Shown: one piece after another, positions 8,171 to 16,884 of the stretch
Layout of the letters: the number at the start of each line of letters is the position of its first letter
Position numbering within the stretch: position 1 is the first letter of the stretch
Assembly (NCBI GenBank): GCA_044353855.1
Contig: JBILBF010000002.1
Coordinates: 372,001-436,000, forward strand
Direction of reading: 5' to 3'
DNA from: UKL13-3 sp044353855
GTDB lineage: Bacteria; Bacteroidota; Bacteroidia; UKL13-3
Length of the DNA: 64,000 nucleotides
Notes under the pieces: model-generated
Told to the model about the DNA's origin: nothing
Database searches by the model: none
What the model saw: only the letters and a program-made list of their open reading frames with translations
Program-made: the position numbers and the translations under genes

Positions 8171-9241
8171 ATGATTTACAAATCCGACTGCCAATATTTT
8201 AAAGGACATATACCTTGCAAACCTCACAAACAGCATGGATACCATTGCGAAAACTGCCCCGCCTATGAGCAAGTATCCAAACGCATTTTGATAATCAAAC
8301 TGGGAGCTATTGGCGATGTGATTAGAACAACACCTTTGGTAGTAAAGTTTAAAAAAGAATTTCCGGGTTGCAAAATAACTTGGCTTACGTGGACACCCGA
8401 TATTTTACCTGCAACTCATATTGATGAAATTTTAAAATGGGATTACAACAGTTTGATGTATGCCCAAAATAGCCGTTGGGATATTGCTATTAATTTAGAT
8501 AAAGAAAAAGAAGCTGGAGCTTTGTTAAAAAGTGTAGATGCAAAACAGAAATTCGGATTTGTACTAAAGGATAATGAAATTCAACCGATGAATGACTTAG
8601 CCGATCACAAGTTTTCGACTGGTATGTTTGATGATGTGAGCAAGGCTAACACTAAAAGTTATTTACAAGAAATTTTTGAAATTTGCGGATACACCCATCA
8701 AGGCGAACCTTATTTGATGGATACCCACAGCGAAAAGGGCTACACTTGGATGTTGCCAAAAGACAAAAAAATTATTGGCATGAATACAGGTTGTGGTGGC
8801 CGTTGGACAACCCGCTTGTGGAGTATTGATAAATGGGTAGAATTGGTTGCTATGGTGAAACAACAACATCCCGATGCCGAAATTTTATTATTGGGTGGTG
8901 AAGCTGAAGATGCGCGCAACAAAGAAATACAAGAACGTAGCGATGCTTTATACTTAGGTTATTTTAGTTTATACGAGTTTATCAATTTGGTAAACCATTG
9001 CCATTTGGTGATAACACAAGTAACCATGGGAATGCATATTACACTAGCATTGGGCAAAAAAATTGTGTTGATGAACAATATTTTTAACCCGCACGAGTTT
9101 GATTTATTTGGCAAAGGCGAAATTGTAGCACCTGATAAAACTTGTAAATGTTTTTACAGAGGAAGTTGTGTGGATGGAACCAGTTGCATGGAGCAATTGC
9201 CTGCTGCTAAAATTGCGGCTGCTGTTGTTCGACATTTTTAA
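8171..9241 (+). CDS. Glycosyltransferase family 9 with cysteine-rich ends
   Basis: Heptosyltransferase-type glycosyltransferase (356 residues), likely acting at the inner membrane on lipopolysaccharide core or another surface glycan. After a 38-residue N-terminal extension comes the GT9 start ILIIKLGAIGDVIRTTPLV (about 40-58). The nucleotide-sugar domain follows with NTGCGGRWTTRLWS and LLLGGEAEDARN, and a TQVTMGMHITLALGKKIV donor-site segment near 290. The extension holds C7, C16, C26 and C29, and the C terminus holds another group (DKTCKCFYRGSCVDGTSCM). These could bind a metal; the pattern marks a GT9 subgroup rather than classical WaaC/WaaF. It is convergent with the YCF48-like gene. Confidence 0.85.
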   Translation: MIYKSDCQYFKGHIPCKPHKQHGYHCENCPAYEQVSKRILIIKLGAIGDVIRTTPLVVKFKKEFPGCKITWLTWTPDILPATHIDEILKWDYNSLMYAQNSRWDIAINLDKEKEAGALLKSVDAKQKFGFVLKDNEIQPMNDLADHKFSTGMFDDVSKANTKSYLQEIFEICGYTHQGEPYLMDTHSEKGYTWMLPKDKKIIGMNTGCGGRWTTRLWSIDKWVELVAMVKQQHPDAEILLLGGEAEDARNKEIQERSDALYLGYFSLYEFINLVNHCHLVITQVTMGMHITLALGKKIVLMNNIFNPHEFDLFGKGEIVAPDKTCKCFYRGSCVDGTSCMEQLPAAKIAAAVVRHF

Positions 9242-9250
9242 GATTTACAA

Positions 9251-9270
9251 CCGCAAAGACGCTAAGGCGC
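9251..9270. repeat. GCAAAGACGC-type dispersed word
   Basis: CCGCAAAGACGCTAAGGCGC sits in the short spacer between two convergent genes. It shares its vocabulary with the reverse-strand words in the signal-peptide codons at 10311-10335 and with TTTGCGGTT near 45301. Confidence 0.45.
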
Positions 9271-9290
9271 ATAGTTTTTTTTTTAGTTTG

Positions 9291-10355
9291 TTAATAAATC
9301 AGTTTGCCGATTTTTCCATTTGGCCCTGCTAGGAAAACAGCTTTTCCCTTTTTTGCTTTCTGGACTACGTGGAAGGGTTCTGAGGAAATCTTTCTCCAAT
9401 TTGGTCTTACAAACACATCAACTCCAGTAGTTCCACAAGCGACAAATTTAGTTCTTTCAAAAACTTCAATACAAGACCTGTATCCAAAACAATAATTCGT
9501 TGCATACTCCCATTCTGGATAATTAATCTCAGATAAAAATTCAAATGATTTTTCACTTAACGAATCATTCATATAATCACCTCCAACAATTGAAAATCCA
9601 TCTGAAAACCTTACAAAAGAAAATGGTCCGCTGCTGTTAGTTCCACTGATAATATTTAAAGACGGTCTTTGATTATATTTAAACAAGGAACCATTATCTC
9701 GCATTATACATAAGTGACTTTTATTCTTATTTGAATTATGAACAAACCCATATCCATCTTTCCCCCAGCACCTCAAACTCGTTCCACTAGCTGCGAACAC
9801 AGCCTCTCCTTCCATTGCCTTAGGAGTTTTGGTTGTATCTAATTCCTTCCACGTTTTACCACCATCATTTGTTTGCAGCAAAACAAAATGTCCGTTGATA
9901 GGATCGCCAACCAGCATGCCTCGTTTATCATCCCAAAAATCCATGGCATCCAAAAAGTACGCTGTGTCTGTATTTTTATAAACTTCCTTCCATGTTTGTC
10001 CGCCATCTGTTGTTTTTAAAATATACGCGGGAGTTCCACTGCTCATAATAATGGCGCGATTGTCATCAAATGCTTCAATATCTCTGAAATCACTTTTTTC
10101 GTAACCTTTGAGTTGGGTATAAGAAAATGTTTTGCCACCATCCACACTTTTTGCAATCGTTCCCTTACTCCCACTTACCCAAATGGTTTGGTCATCCGCG
10201 ACACTCAATCCGCGGAAACTTGTTTTGTGCAACACCACTCCTTCGCCTATTAAAAAGTTATTCGAGTCGAGTACTTCTATTTTATATTGTGCATTTGCAT
10301 GGAAAACAATCGCTGAGGCGGAGAGAACGCAGAGGATATTTTTGAGTAGTTTCAT
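9291..10355 (-). CDS. Secreted YCF48-like / BNR beta-propeller protein
   Basis: Exported 354-residue protein. It begins with a signal peptide (MKLLKNILCVLSASAIVFHANAQ, cleavage after about residue 22). Several beta-propeller blades follow with Asp-box style motifs: SVDGGKTF, TTDGGQTWKEV and TNDGGKTWKEL, plus WVSGSKGTIAKS and FLAGPNGKIGKL edge strands. This is the photosystem II assembly factor Ycf48-like/sialidase-like propeller, which in Bacteroidota is usually a non-enzymatic cell-surface or periplasmic protein. No C-terminal T9SS domain is seen. Codons 7-15 of the signal peptide coincide with a CTCTGCGTTCTC repeat word. Confidence 0.8.
   Translation of the reverse strand: MKLLKNILCVLSASAIVFHANAQYKIEVLDSNNFLIGEGVVLHKTSFRGLSVADDQTIWVSGSKGTIAKSVDGGKTFSYTQLKGYEKSDFRDIEAFDDNRAIIMSSGTPAYILKTTDGGQTWKEVYKNTDTAYFLDAMDFWDDKRGMLVGDPINGHFVLLQTNDGGKTWKELDTTKTPKAMEGEAVFAASGTSLRCWGKDGYGFVHNSNKNKSHLCIMRDNGSLFKYNQRPSLNIISGTNSSGPFSFVRFSDGFSIVGGDYMNDSLSEKSFEFLSEINYPEWEYATNYCFGYRSCIEVFERTKFVACGTTGVDVFVRPNWRKISSEPFHVVQKAKKGKAVFLAGPNGKIGKLIY
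10311..10335 (-). repeat. CGCAGAG-type repeat word within a signal-peptide sequence
   Basis: On the minus strand, CCTCTGCGTTCTCTCCGCC-like words lie inside the 5' end of the YCF48-like gene. Similar GCGTCTTTGCGG-like words are otherwise seen in spacers (9251-9270, about 45301). Confidence 0.5.
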
Positions 10356-10418
10356 TCGGGTTTGTGGTTTTATAGCTTTATGTCTGTATGGCCTTTTGGA
10401 ATTAACTTAACAATAATA

Positions 10419-10475
10419 ATGCAGCCAACACAATTAACATAGTCAACTTAATTAACACAAAGCCATAAAGCCAAA
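10419..10475. repeat. AATTAAC / AAAGCC low-complexity words in spacer
   Basis: The divergent spacer contains CAACACAATTAACATAGTC, CAACTTAATTAACAC and CAAAGCCATAAAGCC words, related in style to the AATCAAC repeats at 15263-15383 and 25715-25763. Confidence 0.4.
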
Positions 10476-10513
10476 TTCCACATTTCAACATTTCTACTTA
10501 CATTCGCTCACGT

Positions 10514-11827
10514 TTGAAAAAAGTACTTTACATAGCCTACTATTGGCCTCCTTGCGGTGGAATTAGTTTGGTGCGCAACCTTAAGTTTGTTAAATATTTT
10601 CGCAACCATGGTTGGGAGCCTATTATATATGCACCTAAAAATGCAAGCTATTCCATTATTGACGATACGACAGTTAAGGATTTACCTGTGGGTGTAGAAA
10701 TAATTGAAACCCCCATTTTTGAACCGTATGCTTTGTTTAATTTAGCAAAAGGAAAAAAGGCAAAGGAACAAGTTAAAGATGTATTTTTGGTAACAGATAA
10801 AAAACCCTCATTGGCACATAAAATGGGCGTTTGGATTCGGGGTAATTTTTTTATTCCAGATGCTCGTTCACTTTGGATTAAACCCTCTATCAAACATTTG
10901 CGAGCATATTTAAAGCATCATCCTGTTGATGCTATTATTTCTTACGGACCACCTCATAGCATGCACATAATTGCCAAACAACTGCATGCGGAATTTAATA
11001 TTCCATGGGTGAGTGATTGGCAAGATCCATGGACGGAGATTGATTACTTTGAAAAGTTTTACCTCACCCAAAAATCACGCAACAAACATATTGCTTTAGA
11101 AAAAGAAGTCATTACACAGGCAGATGCTTTGGTAATGGTGAGTAAAAGTTGGACGAAAGATTTAGCAAAACTCAGTGGACGAAAAGTGGACTATATTCCA
11201 TTTGGATATGACGAACAAGATTTTGAAGGATTAACTTATACCAAAGGAAACCACTTTACGATTAGCCATTTTGGAATGTTGGGCACCGATAGAAACCCTC
11301 ACCATTTATGGCAAGCATTGCAAGAACTTACACAAGAAATGGCTGAATTTAAAAACCATTTGCGTATTCATTTAGCAGGACAAGTTGATGCATCGGTAAT
11401 AGCATCAATAGCCAATAATAAGCTAACAGACAACCTACAATTTGACAGGCAAATTAATAAAAATGAACTGTTTGGATATTTGGTAAACAGCAATGTGCAA
11501 TTGGTTTTAATAAATAACCCCGAACTTGGAATTACATACAACAACAAAGGACGTATTCCAGCAAAAGTATTTGAATGTATTGGATCCAAACAACCCATTT
11601 TGGTAATAGGACCAACCGATGGTGATGTGGCGAATATTATCAACGAAACGCAAACAGGAATTACTTGCGAGTATGCAGTTAGTACAACTATTAAATCAAC
11701 GATAAAATTGTGGTATACCAATTGGATACAAGATATTCCAAGCACCCAACCCAAAAATATTGAACAGTTTACGTTTAATAACCTCACCCAACAAATGGCT
11801 GAGGTGTTGAATAGCATTAGCAAATAA
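10514..11827 (+). CDS. Glycosyltransferase, GT4-like
   Basis: A 437-residue GT-B fold glycosyltransferase probably acting in surface polysaccharide assembly at the inner membrane. It starts at a TTG (10514) because the N-terminal strand MKKVLYIAYYWPPCGGISL, typical of the GT4 donor-independent domain, begins exactly there and no ATG is near. The middle has SYGPPHSMHIIAKQL and WVSDWQDPW. The C-terminal domain has DYIPFGYDEQDF, HFGMLGTDRNP and PAKVFECIGSKQPIL, where the Glu of PAKVFE is the usual EX7E-like contact. No membrane helix. It shares a divergent spacer with the YCF48-like gene and converges with a methyltransferase. Confidence 0.82.
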   Translation: MKKVLYIAYYWPPCGGISLVRNLKFVKYFRNHGWEPIIYAPKNASYSIIDDTTVKDLPVGVEIIETPIFEPYALFNLAKGKKAKEQVKDVFLVTDKKPSLAHKMGVWIRGNFFIPDARSLWIKPSIKHLRAYLKHHPVDAIISYGPPHSMHIIAKQLHAEFNIPWVSDWQDPWTEIDYFEKFYLTQKSRNKHIALEKEVITQADALVMVSKSWTKDLAKLSGRKVDYIPFGYDEQDFEGLTYTKGNHFTISHFGMLGTDRNPHHLWQALQELTQEMAEFKNHLRIHLAGQVDASVIASIANNKLTDNLQFDRQINKNELFGYLVNSNVQLVLINNPELGITYNNKGRIPAKVFECIGSKQPILVIGPTDGDVANIINETQTGITCEYAVSTTIKSTIKLWYTNWIQDIPSTQPKNIEQFTFNNLTQQMAEVLNSISK

Positions 11828-11828
11828 A

Positions 11829-12728
11829 TTATTTATAGGCCTCAATAAATAACCTATCGCCATCTACACCAAACCATTTGGTAAGATAATAATTAGGGTA
11901 TTGCATTCCTTTTTTAATCAAGTTTTCGATAAAAGTACCCCGAAGTGGAATGGTACTTGGATGTTTCACTTCTTGCTTGATAACAATTTTGGAAAATCCA
12001 ATTTGATCGCACATTTTACGGATAGTTTTAGCACTAAACTCGGTAAGATGATAAGGAGGAATAGTCATTGTTTTTTGCGAACCTATTAATTTGTAAACCA
12101 TAAACGCAATTTTACTCGAAATCAAATTGAGGGTGCCTGGCAAATGAATAATAGCAACACCATTCGGTTTCAAAATTTTATGGGTTAACGTCATTGCTTC
12201 TGTTGGATTGGTAAAATGTTCGAGTACATCCCCCATCAAAATAATATCAAATTCGTTTTCGGAAACTTCCGTTCCAAATAATTCCCAGTCAAACGGCTTA
12301 TTAATAATATCAATACCAAAATGTTGCTTGCCATAGGTTACTGCAAATTCTGACAACTCAATTCCTTTTACGTTGAATCCACCTTTTTTTAAGGCGTTTA
12401 AAAAATTACCAGTAGCACATCCTATTTCTAAAAAATTACCCGTTTGGGTATATTTTTTCATATCAACAACACCAGTTGCATAATCACTTGCATTCAATAA
12501 TTTTACATATTCATCATTCATATGATGGGTAGCGGCATCGGCTTGTGTAAAATAATCTGACGAATACATTTCCACTATTTCTTCATCCGTTGGGCGAGGC
12601 CAAATAGAGCGTAAGGAGCAAGTATCACATTGCATTAACCATAAAAAACGGTCTTTAAAAGCATACCTAAAAGGAACTTTACGAGCAAGATGAGAACCGC
12701 ATAAATTACATTCAAAATTGTTTATCAT
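11829..12728 (-). CDS. SAM-dependent methyltransferase with zinc-ribbon start
   Basis: Class I methyltransferase of 299 residues. Start chosen at 12726-12728 (MINNFECNLCGSH); the 41 residues upstream in the open frame are unlike coding sequence and would run into the hpt gene. The N terminus has a CNLC...CDTC zinc-ribbon pair (about 7-10 and 37-40), common in methyltransferases of glycan clusters. The SAM site is FLEIGCATGNFLNAL (about 100-114) with MGDVLEHF (about 165) and the post-motif LKPNGVAIIHLPG. Substrate is unknown; adjacency to two glycosyltransferases suggests a surface glycan or lipid. It ends 2 nt from the convergent GT4 stop. Confidence 0.83.
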   Translation of the reverse strand: MINNFECNLCGSHLARKVPFRYAFKDRFLWLMQCDTCSLRSIWPRPTDEEIVEMYSSDYFTQADAATHHMNDEYVKLLNASDYATGVVDMKKYTQTGNFLEIGCATGNFLNALKKGGFNVKGIELSEFAVTYGKQHFGIDIINKPFDWELFGTEVSENEFDIILMGDVLEHFTNPTEAMTLTHKILKPNGVAIIHLPGTLNLISSKIAFMVYKLIGSQKTMTIPPYHLTEFSAKTIRKMCDQIGFSKIVIKQEVKHPSTIPLRGTFIENLIKKGMQYPNYYLTKWFGVDGDRLFIEAYK

Positions 12729-12761
12729 GAGTATATTTGAAGCCACAAGTAAACAAATCTG

Positions 12762-13307
12762 ATGGCAATTATCAAAGTACACGACCGATTTTTTGAATCT
12801 TTTATTCTTTCGTCTGAAATAGCTCTTCGCGTAAAAAGTATAGCCAATCAACTAAACGAAGCATATGAAGGCAAGAATCCATTGTTTGTAGCTGTACTCA
12901 ATGGAGCATTTATATTTGCAGCCGATTTGCTTCGTGAAGTAACTATTGAAAACGAAATTACTTTTGTAAAAATAGCTAGTTACCAAGGAACTCAAAGTAG
13001 CGAAAATATAATAGAATTGATAGGCTTTAGCGATAACATAACCAACAGGCATTTGATTATCATTGAAGATATTATAGATACGGGATTGAGCATGAAACAT
13101 ATTGTAACGCAAGTACAAGCTTTGAATCCTGCCTCCATCAACATCGTGACTTTATTGCTCAAGCCTACGGCATTAAAACACCCAATTCAAATAGCGTATA
13201 TAGGGTTTGAAATAGAGAATAAATTTGTACTTGGTTATGGATTGGATTATGATGGACAAGGTAGAAATTTACCCCATATTTTTGTAGAGAAAAGCGATAC
13301 CCATTAG
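12762..13307 (+). CDS. hpt: Hypoxanthine phosphoribosyltransferase
   Basis: Purine salvage enzyme that converts hypoxanthine or guanine plus PRPP to IMP or GMP. The 181-residue protein has the PRPP-binding motif VIIEDIIDTG-like IIIEDIIDTGLSM (about 105-117), the FVAVLNGAFIFAADLLR loop (about 43-59) and the base-binding FVLGYGLDYDGQGRNLPHI segment (about 152-170). It is divergent from the methyltransferase by 33 nt and heads the hpt-adk-obg block, an order I have seen described in Bacteroidota. A CATAG repeat begins one base after its TAG stop. Confidence 0.93.
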   Translation: MAIIKVHDRFFESFILSSEIALRVKSIANQLNEAYEGKNPLFVAVLNGAFIFAADLLREVTIENEITFVKIASYQGTQSSENIIELIGFSDNITNRHLIIIEDIIDTGLSMKHIVTQVQALNPASINIVTLLLKPTALKHPIQIAYIGFEIENKFVLGYGLDYDGQGRNLPHIFVEKSDTH

Positions 13308-13418
13308 ATCATAGTTTATGGATTATAGCTAATAGACTATTCTCTCTCATCTCACATCTCGCATCTCACATCTCGCATCTCACTTCTCAACATTTCGCAT
13401 CTCAAACTCCAAACTCCT
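13308..13418. repeat. Composite CATAG + CTCGCATCTCA repeat block
   Basis: Immediately after the hpt stop codon comes a CATAG-type unit (13308-13340, containing ATAGTTTATGGAT and ATAGCTAATAGA). It is followed by at least five degenerate copies of CTCGCATCTCACAT (13341-13400). The same two word types occur in the same order at 48243-48360. Confidence 0.75.
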
Positions 13419-13516
13419 AAGAATGCACTTCCTAAACAAAGTCATAACTAGAATGTGCCTTCATTCCGCAAAAATGTGCTTAATTCGCAGTTAATATTCA
13501 ATTTTAAGTAAACCAT

Positions 13517-14089
13517 ATGTTAAACATTGTACTTTTCGGACCTCCAGGTGCAGGTAAAGGAACACAATCTGCCAAATTAATTGACCAATATGGGTTGGTT
13601 CATCTTTCTACAGGCGATATTTTTAGAGCTAATATTAAAGGTGGAACTGAATTGGGAAACCTTGCCAAAAGCTATATCGACAAAGGACAATTGGTACCTG
13701 ATGAAGTTACAATTGGTATGTTAGCAGGTGAAGTAAATTCAAACCCACAAGCTAAAGGATTTATTTTTGATGGCTTTCCACGCACACAAGCGCAAGCGCA
13801 AGCATTGGATCATTTACTTCAATCCAAAGGAACAGCTATTAATATGATGTTGGCCTTGGAGGTAGAAGAAGAGGAATTACGCACTCGTTTATTGATTCGT
13901 GGAAAAGACAGCGGCCGTGCCGATGATCAAAACCCTGAAATTATTCAAAAACGCATTGATGTTTACAATGGCGAAACCATGCCCGTTAAAGATTACTACA
14001 CATCGCAAGGAAAATACAAAGGCATTAACGGGATTGGCGAAATTGAAACTATTTTCAAAGACCTTTGCGAAGCAATAGAAAAGAAATGA
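13517..14089 (+). CDS. adk: Adenylate kinase, short-LID type
   Basis: Catalyses ATP + AMP to 2 ADP in the cytoplasm. The 190-residue enzyme opens with the P-loop FGPPGAGKGTQS (about 5-16), followed by the AMP-binding STGDIFRANI and FDGFPRTQAQA segments. The LID region (about 125-150) is short (GKDSGRADDQNPE) with no four-Cys zinc site, so it is the short AK1-like form common in Bacteroidota. It sits between hpt and obg. Spacers on both sides lack an obvious hairpin terminator. Confidence 0.95.
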   Translation: MLNIVLFGPPGAGKGTQSAKLIDQYGLVHLSTGDIFRANIKGGTELGNLAKSYIDKGQLVPDEVTIGMLAGEVNSNPQAKGFIFDGFPRTQAQAQALDHLLQSKGTAINMMLALEVEEEELRTRLLIRGKDSGRADDQNPEIIQKRIDVYNGETMPVKDYYTSQGKYKGINGIGEIETIFKDLCEAIEKK

Positions 14090-14206
14090 GTATATGAGTA
14101 ACTGTTATAAATAGTAAAAAACTATTTTAAACCGCCAACTATTTATAACATCATCAACTCATTTACCCTTTACTCATTATAACACAAGAATATACCTTAA
14201 AAACAC

Positions 14207-15196
14207 ATGGCTGAATCGAACTTTGTTGACTACGTAAAAATTTGTTGCCGCTCGGGAAAGGGAGGAAAAGGAGCTATGCACTTTTTGCGAGATAAACGCA
14301 CAGCCATGGGCGGCCCCGATGGTGGAGATGGTGGCCGTGGTGGAAATATAATTGTGCGTGGCAGTTCTCAACAATGGACACTCCTTCATTTAAAATACCG
14401 CAAGCATATTATTGCCGAACCCGGAGAAAATGGAAGAGGTTCAAACCAGCATGGTTCAGATGGAAAAGATGATTTTTTGGAAGTGCCCTTAGGTACAGTT
14501 GCAAAAGATGCCGAAACTGGTGAAGTACTTTTTGAAATAACCGAAGATGGACAAGAAGAAGTAATATTATATGGTGGCCGTGGTGGACAAGGAAATGCGC
14601 ATTATAAAAGTGCAACAAACCAAACACCACGTTTTTCACAACCAGGCGAAGATGGAAAAGAAGAATGGAAAATATTAGAATTGAAAGTACTGGCTGATGT
14701 TGGTTTGGTAGGATTTCCCAATGCAGGAAAATCTACTTTATTAAGCGTTGTTAGTGCTGCCAAACCCGAAATTGCCGATTATCCTTTTACTACCCTAGTA
14801 CCTAATTTGGGTATTGTACAATATAGAGATTACAAAAGTTTTGTAATGGCTGATATTCCAGGAATTATTGAGGGTGCTCACGAAGGAAAAGGTTTGGGAA
14901 CACGCTTTTTACGACATATTGAACGCAATGCAACTTTATTATTTTTAATACCTGCCGATAGCAATAATATTAAAGATGATTATAAAATATTGGTTAAAGA
15001 ACTCAAACTATACAACCCCGAATTACTTGATAAAAAAAGATTATTGGTGATAAGCAAAAGTGATATGTTAGATGATGAATTAATGGCGGCAATCAAAAAA
15101 GAATTGCCCCGGGTTCCGCATCTATTTATAAGCTCGGCAACAGGGTATAATATTACCCCGCTTAAAGATAAATTATGGGAAATGATTAATGAATAG
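14207..15196 (+). CDS. obg: GTPase Obg (CgtA)
   Basis: Essential GTPase that acts in 50S ribosome assembly and stress control. The 329-residue protein has the glycine-rich Obg fold (about 1-155, with GGKGAMHFLRDK, GGPDGGDGGRGG and GGRGGQGN). The G domain has G1 GFPNAGKST (about 167), G2 TT in YPFTTLVPN, G3 DIPGIIEGAHEGKG and G4 SKSD. The third OCT domain found in many Firmicutes is absent, which fits the Bacteroidota form. Downstream the spacer is filled with AATCAAC-type repeats. Confidence 0.95.
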   Translation: MAESNFVDYVKICCRSGKGGKGAMHFLRDKRTAMGGPDGGDGGRGGNIIVRGSSQQWTLLHLKYRKHIIAEPGENGRGSNQHGSDGKDDFLEVPLGTVAKDAETGEVLFEITEDGQEEVILYGGRGGQGNAHYKSATNQTPRFSQPGEDGKEEWKILELKVLADVGLVGFPNAGKSTLLSVVSAAKPEIADYPFTTLVPNLGIVQYRDYKSFVMADIPGIIEGAHEGKGLGTRFLRHIERNATLLFLIPADSNNIKDDYKILVKELKLYNPELLDKKRLLVISKSDMLDDELMAAIKKELPRVPHLFISSATGYNITPLKDKLWEMINE

Positions 15197-15262
15197 GAAA
15201 GATGATAATTTTGGTATTATGGAAAGAAGGAGTGAACGAAAATGTTTTATATTCTAACACAA

Positions 15263-15383
15263 TAAATCACCCAACTCAACCAATCAACTCAATCAACTAA
15301 CCAACTCATTCAACCACCCAACTCAATCAACTAACCAACATAATCAACCATTCAACATAACCAACTCAATCAACCAATAACCG
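15263..15383. repeat. AATCAACTCAACC low-complexity repeat block
   Basis: About ten degenerate copies of an 11-15 nt word of the type CCAACTCAATCAACTAA follow one another between obg and the E2 gene. The strand is almost free of G. A shorter block of the same vocabulary is at 25715-25763. Confidence 0.75.
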
Positions 15384-15471
15384 CGCTTGCAAAAGTGCCC
15401 CAAAAACTTATTTTTGCTTAATCTAAAAATACATTTTTTTCCCTTTGAGGAATATATAACATAACTATAAC

Positions 15472-16788
15472 ATGGCAGATTTTGAATTAGTAATGCCCAA
15501 AATGGGCGAAAGTATTGCAGAAGCAACCATTATTAAATGGACAAAAAATGAAGGCGATACAATAGCTGCCGATGAAACTTTATTGGAAATTGCAACGGAT
15601 AAAGTAGACTCCGAAGTACCATCACCTAAAGCTGGAATATTAAAAAAATTATTGTTTAAAGAAAATGATGTAGTAGCTGTTGGTGCTGTTATTGCCATTA
15701 TAGCATTGGACGGAAGTACTGCAACACCCATCGCCACCAAAGCAGAAGCGCCCGTTATAAAAGCAGCTGTTGTTGAAGTAGAAAAAACAATTGCGGTTGC
15801 AACACAAATAGTAAGTAATGCAGGTGGTGCTCGTTTTTATTCACCTTTGGTTCTCAATATTGCCAAAGAAGAAAACGTGAGCATGCAAGAATTGGAAACG
15901 ATTGCTGGTTCTGGTAACGAAGGCAGAGTTACTAAAAAAGATATTTTAGCACATATACAAAATAGAGGCAATGCTCCTGCAGTAGCCTCTGCTCCAATTG
16001 CAGAAGTTAAAGAAAATAAACCCGCTCCAATTGCTGCTGCTGCTGCAACTCACCAAGGGCCTAAAGTAACCATCATGCCGGGTGATGAAATTATAGAAAT
16101 GGACCGCATGCGTAAACTCATAGCCGACCACATGGTGATGAGTAAACATGTTTCGCCACACGTAACTTCATTTGTGGAAGCCGATGTGACCAATATGGTA
16201 TTATGGCGCGAAAAAGCCAAAAAAGTATACGACAAACGTGAAGGTGAAAAAATAACATTCACTCCAATGTTTATTGAGTGTGTGGTGAAAGCCATTAAAG
16301 ATTATCCGATGATAAACGTTGCTGTTGATGGACAAACCATTGTAAAACGTAAAAATATTAATATTGGAATGGCAGCAGCATTGCCTAGCGGAAACTTAAT
16401 TGTGCCCGTAATTAAAAATGCCGATAATATGAACTTAGTAGGTTTAACTAAATCCGTTAATGATTTGGCTAACCGCTCGCGTGCCAATAAACTTTCGCCT
16501 GATGATACACAAGGGGGTACATTTACCTTAACCAATGTTGGTGGATTTGGAAACGTAATGGGAACTCCTATTATTAACCAACCTCAAGTAGCTATTATGG
16601 CTACAGGTTCAATCAAGAAGAAACCTGCAGTATTGGAAACCGAACATGGAGATGTAATTGCTATTCGCCACATGATGTTCCTTTCGTTAAGCTACGATCA
16701 TAGAGTTGTGGATGGTTCATTGGGAGGTTCATTCCTAAAACGCGTTGCCGATTATATGGAAGCGTGGGACGTGAATAGAGAAATTTAA
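15472..16788 (+). CDS. 2-oxo acid dehydrogenase E2 (dihydrolipoamide acyltransferase)
   Basis: Core acyltransferase of a 2-oxo acid dehydrogenase complex; it moves an acyl group from lipoyl-lysine to CoA. Domains in 438 residues: one lipoyl domain (1-80) with lipoylation site EIATDKVDSE; an Ala/Pro-rich linker; a peripheral subunit-binding domain (about 120-158, FYSPLVLNIAKEENV and GRVTKKDI); another linker; and the catalytic domain (about 200-438) ending with the active-site SYDHRVVDG. A single lipoyl domain and this sequence style suit a branched-chain or 2-oxoglutarate E2 more than PDH. No E1 or E3 gene is adjacent, so the substrate stays open. Confidence 0.88.
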   Translation: MADFELVMPKMGESIAEATIIKWTKNEGDTIAADETLLEIATDKVDSEVPSPKAGILKKLLFKENDVVAVGAVIAIIALDGSTATPIATKAEAPVIKAAVVEVEKTIAVATQIVSNAGGARFYSPLVLNIAKEENVSMQELETIAGSGNEGRVTKKDILAHIQNRGNAPAVASAPIAEVKENKPAPIAAAAATHQGPKVTIMPGDEIIEMDRMRKLIADHMVMSKHVSPHVTSFVEADVTNMVLWREKAKKVYDKREGEKITFTPMFIECVVKAIKDYPMINVAVDGQTIVKRKNINIGMAAALPSGNLIVPVIKNADNMNLVGLTKSVNDLANRSRANKLSPDDTQGGTFTLTNVGGFGNVMGTPIINQPQVAIMATGSIKKKPAVLETEHGDVIAIRHMMFLSLSYDHRVVDGSLGGSFLKRVADYMEAWDVNREI

Positions 16789-16810
16789 AAATCAGAAGTT
16801 GGGTGATGCA

Positions 16811-16836
16811 GGTGGTTTCGACTTCGCTCAACCACC
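16811..16836. repeat. GGTGGTTTCGACTTCGCTCAACCACC hairpin word
   Basis: A 7-bp inverted repeat (GGTGGTT with AACCACC) encloses TCGACTTCGCTC. The word resembles a spacer element common in Bacteroidota and lies just upstream of the E2 terminator. Confidence 0.45.
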
Positions 16837-16850
16837 TGACTTGATACATT

Positions 16851-16884
16851 AAAACGGTTTGGAGAATTCTCCAAACCGTTTTTG
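16851..16884 (+). terminator. Intrinsic terminator after the E2 gene
   Basis: A long perfect palindrome (AAAACGGTTTGGAGAATTCTCCAAACCGTTTT) runs into further T residues. It lies 62 nt past the E2 stop and could work on both strands. Confidence 0.85.

Noticed and set aside
13341..13400. Regular short repeats that could suggest a CRISPR array
   Set aside because: Units are 10-15 nt, degenerate and contiguous with no unique spacers, and no cas gene is nearby.
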